Positions 7,938 to 12,154 of a stretch of 12,154 bases of DNA are shown in pieces. The position numbers and the translations under genes were made by a program. Position 1 is the stretch's first letter, and each line of letters opens with the position of its first letter. The DNA lies in assembly GCA_032353305.1 (NCBI GenBank), contig JAUCNG010312180.1, positions 1 to 12,154 on the forward strand. Reading direction: 5' to 3'. Source of the DNA: Cephalothrix spiralis. Its lineage: Eukaryota > Nemertea > Palaeonemertea > Archinemertea > Cephalotrichidae. The notes beneath the pieces were generated by a model that did no database searches, had not been told where the DNA came from, and was given only the letters and a program-made list of their open reading frames with translations.

Positions 7938-8119
7938 GTTAATACAATATATATATACCGCACTGTCTTTGACGGAATACAGGATATATCCACGAGTAAT
8001 GGCGGGTATGACCTGATACTAAGAGCCCGAGGGCTCTTAATTTCAGTTGGGGACCATCATAACCCGTGGATATATCCTGTATTCTGTCAAAGAATGTGCG
8101 TTATATATTGTATTTTAAC
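7938..8119. mobile_element. Fold-back element with AAGAGCCC palindrome centre
   Basis: Arms 7938-7994 and 8065-8119 are inverted repeats: GTTAATACAATATATA... GTCTTTGACGGAATACAGGA TATATCCACG opposite its complement. The spacer contains AAGAGCCCGAGGGCTCTT (8021-8038), a perfect 18-bp palindrome. The right arm and about 30 bases beyond it recur inverted at 9082-9165. Confidence 0.75.
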
Positions 8120-8295
8120 GAATACATGCCCATTTCATCGCAAATTCTTATTATAATGCCCTATTTTTCGTTGATCAAACGTAACATAATTATCGATTAT
8201 AATAGATACGGCACACGATCTAAGATTATCAACTTACATTCACAGACATAATTAATCGTTTTCTCTTCTGAATGAAATCTTGGCGGATGAATTCG

Positions 8296-8644
8296 AAGAT
8301 CGGTAATAGAGACAACCCCTAATTTGCATTATTCTGTGCTACAGATACAGGGGTCACTGCAGAATTACCCAGAAAGACTCTGATCATTATATTCCACTAG
8401 TAGATTTGGGGTCTTCTGGGTAATTCTGCGGTAAGTAAAATACAAATATGTATTTCACTCATGTGACGATTCTGTAGTGAGAATAACATTGGTTATCACA
8501 TGTCTCGCATGGACCGTCACTTTCGGAAGTCTTCAAAATCATGTTATCTCATTGGCGATTTTAGGCTTTTTTCATGAAAGCGTAAAATCACCCGTGAAAT
8601 AACAAGAATTATGCAAATTAGGGGTTGTCTCTATTACCGATCTT
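8296..8644. mobile_element. MITE with 40-bp terminal inverted repeats, 349 bp
   Basis: 8296-8335 and 8605-8644 match as inverted repeats at 39 of 40 positions (AAGATCGGTAATAGAGACAA, then CCCCTAATTTGCAT and on). Inside is a second inverted repeat: GCAGAATTACCCAGAAAGAC (8359-8378) facing GTCTTCTGGGTAATTCTGC (8411-8429). No transposase is present. Target duplications are not clear, because the A/T words flanking the ends are also roughly complementary. The near-perfect ends indicate a young insertion. Confidence 0.85.
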
Positions 8645-8817
8645 TAAATTTATACGCCAATCAGACTATAGATATCGATAGATTTTGTCAGTAGAGACAC
8701 AAAAATCATGTGCATTAGGTGTGCAATTGGTCGCGCGTAGCCACTAAGCAGATTGATTATAATCGATATGTATCCTATGATTTTAAAAATAGAGCATAAT
8801 AATTTGAACGGAATTTG

Positions 8818-9081
8818 CCAATTATGGCAACATATAAGGGGTCAAGAATTTTTGGGATGTTTTGGAATATCCTCCCAAAACCATCCTAAAATTATATACA
8901 TTTCAACAATAATATACCCAATTCAACACACAAAAATACCTATTTCAATATAAATTTAAGACTTTTAATTATTTATAGGGAATCCTTATAAAATACTATT
9001 CATATAATCTATCTGTTATATGGGAGGATATTCAATAATATCCCAGAAAATTATGTCCACTTATGTCTTGCCATATCTAGA
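8818..9081. repeat. Imperfect fold-back around 8865-8877 / 9021-9033
   Basis: GAATATCCTCCCA (8865-8877) and TGGGAGGATATTC (9021-9033) are perfect inverted repeats. Weaker complementarity extends outward through AATTTTTGGGAT / ATCCCAGAAAATT to TATGGCAACATATAAG / CTTATGTCTTGCCATA. AT-rich in between, with no gene. Confidence 0.55.
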
Positions 9082-9169
9082 ATTTGCGATGAAATGAGCA
9101 TTAATTCGTTAAAATACAATTTATAACGCACTATATCTTTGACAAAATACTCGTTATGGCAGTCACCAA

Positions 9170-9744
9170 CTGATATTATGATCATGCTCTTATATATATT
9201 ATATGTTACAGTTAGTAATTACTGACGAATATATCTATCGTTTTAATACTTTTTTATGATATGATAGTCCCACTAAGCTAGCTGCACTTTGTAAATGATT
9301 TATAGTCAATAAAATGAATTTGAATGTATCTAAATGCAATTCTTTAAATTTGAATGTCCCATCAAATATTCAAAAGTATAGGCATTTGCAATAATTTATT
9401 TGAATTGGAAAACAATAGAGATTGATTTCCGGTAGAATCTTTCAATTATTTATAATAACAATGACAGTATTTCATTCAATAAAATGCGTGAATATTTCAT
9501 ACTTGGATGATACGACAAAATATTGCATTAGTTACGTATAAACAGTCAATTCAAAATAAGAAATGTCAGTGAAATTCAAACATGTAATGACATCAATGAT
9601 AAATATTTAAGATAAAATGAAGATCGACATGTACTGATGATACCAGTAAATGCAGCTTAATGTTCTTGCGCTCACCGTTATGAAAGAAAAGCAAATTCAA
9701 AGATTACAGGTCCAATTAAAAAAAAAAGACTATTGTTATCGCAT
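9170..9744. other. AT-rich stretch, no gene seen
   Basis: No exon, transposase or strong repeat can be seen. It has a recurring AAATTTGAATGT-like word (9312-9355) and a nine-A run near 9719-9727. It separates the 8-9 kb repeat cluster from the large palindrome. Confidence 0.5.
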
Positions 9745-9746
9745 AC

Positions 9747-10051
9747 AGCCTACCGCACACTAGTCCACAGAATCGCAGGAACGCTAGAAAGCAACAAAAT
9801 CAAACATGTTATCCTAACCAAAGCGCAGGAACGCTAGAACGCCGATTCCTAGTGTGCGGGCATAATCGCTAGAACGCAACCAAAATCAAACATGTTTGAT
9901 TTTTGTTGCGATTATGCCCCGCACACTAGGAATTTTGATGCGATCGGCGTTCTAGCGTTCTTGCGATTATGCGAATAAGTGTTGGTTAGGATTTCATGTT
10001 TGATTTTTGTTGCGTTCTAGCGTTTATTCTTCGAACTAGTTTGCGGTAGGC
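9747..10051. mobile_element. ~300-bp palindromic element with nested repeats
   Basis: The ends are AGCCTACCGCACACTAG and, read inward from the right, AGCCTACCGCAAACTAG. Both arms carry AACGCTAGAA, a GCAAC word, AAAATCAAACATG and ATCCTAACC. The centre near 9892 is ATCAAACATGTTTGAT, flanked by a tighter inner palindrome of about 80 bases (CCTAGTGTGCGGG ... CCCGCACACTAGG). The same words recur several times within each arm, so it looks built by repeated fold-back duplication. A solo end lies at 1752-1771. No protein is encoded. Confidence 0.8.
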
Positions 10052-10216
10052 TTAAGGTAACCACCGTAGACATTAAAAAAAAGTGTTTATGAAGGATAGA
10101 AATTATTAATTGGTGTGTGTATATGAAAAACAGCAAATAGGCATGATATAAACTATTGTCTGTACAAAATTTAGAAACTATTAATGTGAGCTTATTATTT
10201 TTACCGGATATATAGG

Positions 10217-10323
10217 TTGAGAGCCATGAAAAGGGTTAAACGAGTATTTTCTATATTGCCCGAGTCGCAGACGAGGGCAATATTGAAAATTACGAGTGTC
10301 AGTAAATTTTTATGGCTCGAGAC
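10217..10323. repeat. Fold-back with TTGCCCGAGTCGCAGACGAG centre
   Basis: TTGAGAGCCATGAAAA and CGAGTATTTTCTATATTGCC on the left face GGGCAATATTGAAAATTACG and TTTTTATGGCTCGAGA on the right, around a roughly 10-base centre TCGCAGACGA. Imperfect, about 45-bp arms; probably a small MITE. Confidence 0.65.
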
Positions 10324-10454
10324 CAACGAGGTATTGCTTGTATTGCACGAATGACTAACAGATATCGATAAAAGAGTGCAATACTATAGTTACAAGGGTA
10401 AATACTACTGAGGCACATATATAGACTGGCCACTGGCCAGCTGGTTGAGAGTAT

Positions 10455-10910
10455 TATGCACCAGTCAATGAAATGCACCGGGGAAAATAGCGCTGCGTAG
10501 CGCAAGCGCTAGGATCGCCTAGAGCGGCGCTAGGCATCGCAGGCGGGTTTCAAGCGCTATCAGTCGCTATGGATCACTATGGATCGCCCATAGGGGTGGG
10601 GAAGTTTAGATTATTGCCGAAAAAAATCGGCTTGCAAATGGAACAAATGAGCAAAACACAGCAATTTTTTTCAGAAATAATAATAACTTTCAGATTAATT
10701 TTGCTTTTTTCAGATACTATATAAAATAAAATTGCGCTTTGTAGCGCTATGTACCGCCACCCACCCGGGGACTTAGCGCTAAAGGAGTTCCGTGAATCGG
10801 GGCGATCCACTAATTTCTAGCGCTAGGATCGCCTTAACCGTCGCTAAGCGTCGCTATTTTGACATTTCCGGGCACGCCCCCCCCGTGCAGTTCATTGACT
10901 GGTCCATTCA
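10455..10910 (+). mobile_element. GCGATCCTAGCGC-rich MITE, copy 2 (complete)
   Basis: The termini are inverted repeats: TGCACCAGTCAATGAAATGC at the left and, read inward from the right, TGGACCAGTCAATGAACTGC. Just inside both ends is a GCGCTAGGATCGCC word in the same orientation (about 10507 and 10819), plus many AGCGCTA/TCGCTA words. The middle is AT-rich and shares CTTGCAAATGGAACAAATGA with copy 1 in reverse. Frames at 10577-10810 and 10299-10505 are fortuitous. Superfamily unknown; target duplication not evident. Confidence 0.75.
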
Positions 10911-11790
10911 TAGACGCAATATTGATTATCACAATTTAACCTGCGTTAACGACCATAAAACTAATAAAATTTTAAATCACTACTTTTGGACTATTAATCG
11001 TAGAATTTGTTCATAACAATAACAAAAAACAATTGTAGTTTTATTCAGTTGTTTACTTGGTACATGAAGTGTTGCTTCGAGGTTGATGATCCCGTCATAT
11101 CAAGATTCGCATACCAAACTGTCGGACGGCAGGTTTACAGATAAAGAAAATTGAGCAGTTTTTCTTTAATCTTGGCAAGGTCCTTCATTTAAGGGTCATT
11201 TTTGGCATGAAGCAGATATTATAAAAGTAATCTGGAAAAGAGATAAAACAATATAGCAGATCCCTTAAAACAAAAGTTTAAAATCACTTTTTGAATACGG
11301 GTTATTAATTTAGTTTATCCGTTCATACTACCATAATTGCCTTCCACTGTTTGCAATATAGACAAACAAGAAACTGCACATGAAACAGACGGACGGCTAT
11401 TCAAAGTAAACCGATCCAATTGGCTTATAACGTTATATGATGCATAAAGGGTAAGAGGCGCGATCAAACTCCATGCCCAATCTCCCGTTAGTATTTGACT
11501 GAACGCGCGCCGTATGCAGTCGGAGGGCTACAGCAAATACAGCCCTTCATTTATTAAGTAATCATTAGTATTCGATGTCCCAGCAGCCCCGGCTGAAGTA
11601 TTGGTCCTGTAGTAACAAGTTGGAGGCGTTGAATACCATAAATAAGAAATTATCACGAAATATGCACTTACTTTTAATACCAGAGGTCAAGCAATCACTC
11701 CATTAATACTTTGAATTCTTTTGTTGATCTAAAAAGAAACCAGAAAGAGATATATCAAAAGTTGATATATGATGTGAAGGTCCCGAGTTC
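10911..11790. other. Stretch without gene or strong repeat
   Basis: No exon with plausible splice sites and no long inverted repeat is visible. Small items only: ACGGACGGC/TCGGACGGC words near 11124 and 11389, and ATATATCAA AAGT TGATATAT near 11749-11770. A tRNA B-box-like word lies at its right edge and has no A-box. Confidence 0.5.
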
Positions 11791-11796
11791 GATTTC

Positions 11797-12114
11797 CAGA
11801 AATTATTAAAAACTTCGAATATATGGTTTAGACATAGGCAAACTATTCATTTCTGGAAAGCTTATGAAATTTGTATAGTGCTGCGAACATTCATTTGTTT
11901 TTGTTTGCCACCTGGGGCGTGGCTGCGGGGAAAAACTTTGATAATTTAAATGTTTTTAAGAGTTCTTTTAATATTTTGCCTCGCTAGCCGACCCCAGGTG
12001 GCTGGTTAAAAAATGAATGTCCGTGGCGCTGTACAAATCTTATAAGCTTTCCAGAAATGAATAGTTTGCTTTTGTTTAAACCATATACATGTATTCGAAG
12101 TTTTTAGAAATTGC
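11797..12114. mobile_element. Large fold-back element, arms about 130 bp
   Basis: Left arm 11797-11930 and right arm 11979-12114 are imperfect inverted repeats. Shared landmarks include AAAAACTTCGAAT, ATGGTTTA, GCAAACTATTCATTTCTGGA, AAGCTTAT, ACATTCATTT and GCCACCTGGGG. The 48-base centre is AT-rich. The right arm carries a small insertion, CATGTA, within ATACATGTAT. The element nearly reaches the window end, so its true right limit is uncertain. No coding frame. Confidence 0.8.
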
Positions 12115-12154
12115 TCCTCCGGCATAATTCCACCCTATTGTGTATGTAAAATAT

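Larger units (their letters stand above)
8065..9165. repeat. Widely spaced inverted repeat enclosing other elements
   Basis: 8065-8151 and 9082-9165 are diverged inverted copies. Landmarks are TTTGACA, GCGTTATA, ACAAT, TTTTAACGAAT, TGC and CATTTCATCGCAAATTCT on one strand and their complements on the other. About 930 bases lie between, including the TIR element at 8296-8644 and a further fold-back at 8818-9081. It is either one old element with later insertions or two copies in opposite orientation. Confidence 0.65.

Noticed and set aside
8066-8953. AT-rich ORFs at 8066-8251 and 8753-8953.
   Set aside because: Both lie across inverted-repeat arms and show no domain or codon character.
10577-11016. 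ORFs on both strands (10577-10810 minus, 10792-11016 plus).
   Set aside because: They are made of MITE sequence; the same sequence appears reversed at 3523-3916 without a conserved frame.
11778-11797. tRNA T-arm/B-box-like word (GTCCCGAGTTCGATTTCC) suggesting a tRNA gene or SINE.
   Set aside because: No A-box, no acceptor stem and no cloverleaf upstream; it could at most be a SINE scrap.
1-12154. CRISPR array, prokaryotic operon or rRNA.
   Set aside because: No regularly spaced direct repeats, ribosome-binding sites or rRNA-like segments; the spliced gene shows the DNA is eukaryotic.

Overview
The window looks like eukaryotic, animal nuclear DNA. It is AT-rich, has no compact prokaryotic ORFs, and holds one gene split by consensus GT-AG introns amid dense, non-coding, fold-back repeats. 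Frequent TACATGTA-type palindromes and the repeat style remind me of marine invertebrates, particularly bivalve molluscs. That placement is a guess from style, not a match to a known sequence.

The only convincing gene runs on the + strand from 1812 to 6149. It has five coding exons: 1812-2054, 3302-3439, 4253-4425, 5148-5337 and 6052-6149. All junctions keep one reading frame (intron phases 1, 1, 0, 1, with a phase-1 intron entering the first visible exon). The exons encode the last 280 residues of a type I membrane protein: an N-terminal linker, an immunoglobulin-like domain split over exons 1 and 2, a second cysteine-bearing extracellular region over exons 3 and 4, then an Ala/Ile/Leu/Val transmembrane helix, a five-residue cytoplasmic tail (KSRTN) and a stop. 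A canonical AATAAA lies 41 bases past the stop. The exon(s) with the start codon and signal peptide are not visible and probably lie left of the window.

The rest is mobile-element debris. In order: a perfect G7/C7 palindrome (64-84); a Tc1/mariner-like inverted-repeat element (509-1127); a hammerhead-like motif on the minus strand (1417-1444); a solitary end (1752-1771) of the large palindromic element found again at 9747-10051; then a different repeat in each of the four introns (a retroelement-like tail and hairpins; a GCGATCCTAGCGC-rich MITE; a CAGGGTGTCCC transposon end; an inverted pair of 15-bp tandem arrays). Downstream of the gene are a 46-bp tandem repeat (6762-6853), a hAT-like element (7018-7511), a nested nest of fold-backs (7938-9165), the ~300-bp palindrome (9747-10051), a small fold-back (10217-10323), a second inverted copy of the intron-2 MITE (10455-10910) and a large fold-back at the right edge (11797-12114).

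No rRNA, tRNA, CRISPR array or prokaryotic signal was found. The most interesting points are the Ig receptor-like gene with almost no cytoplasmic tail, and the two hammerhead-like motifs that differ in sequence but share one architecture.
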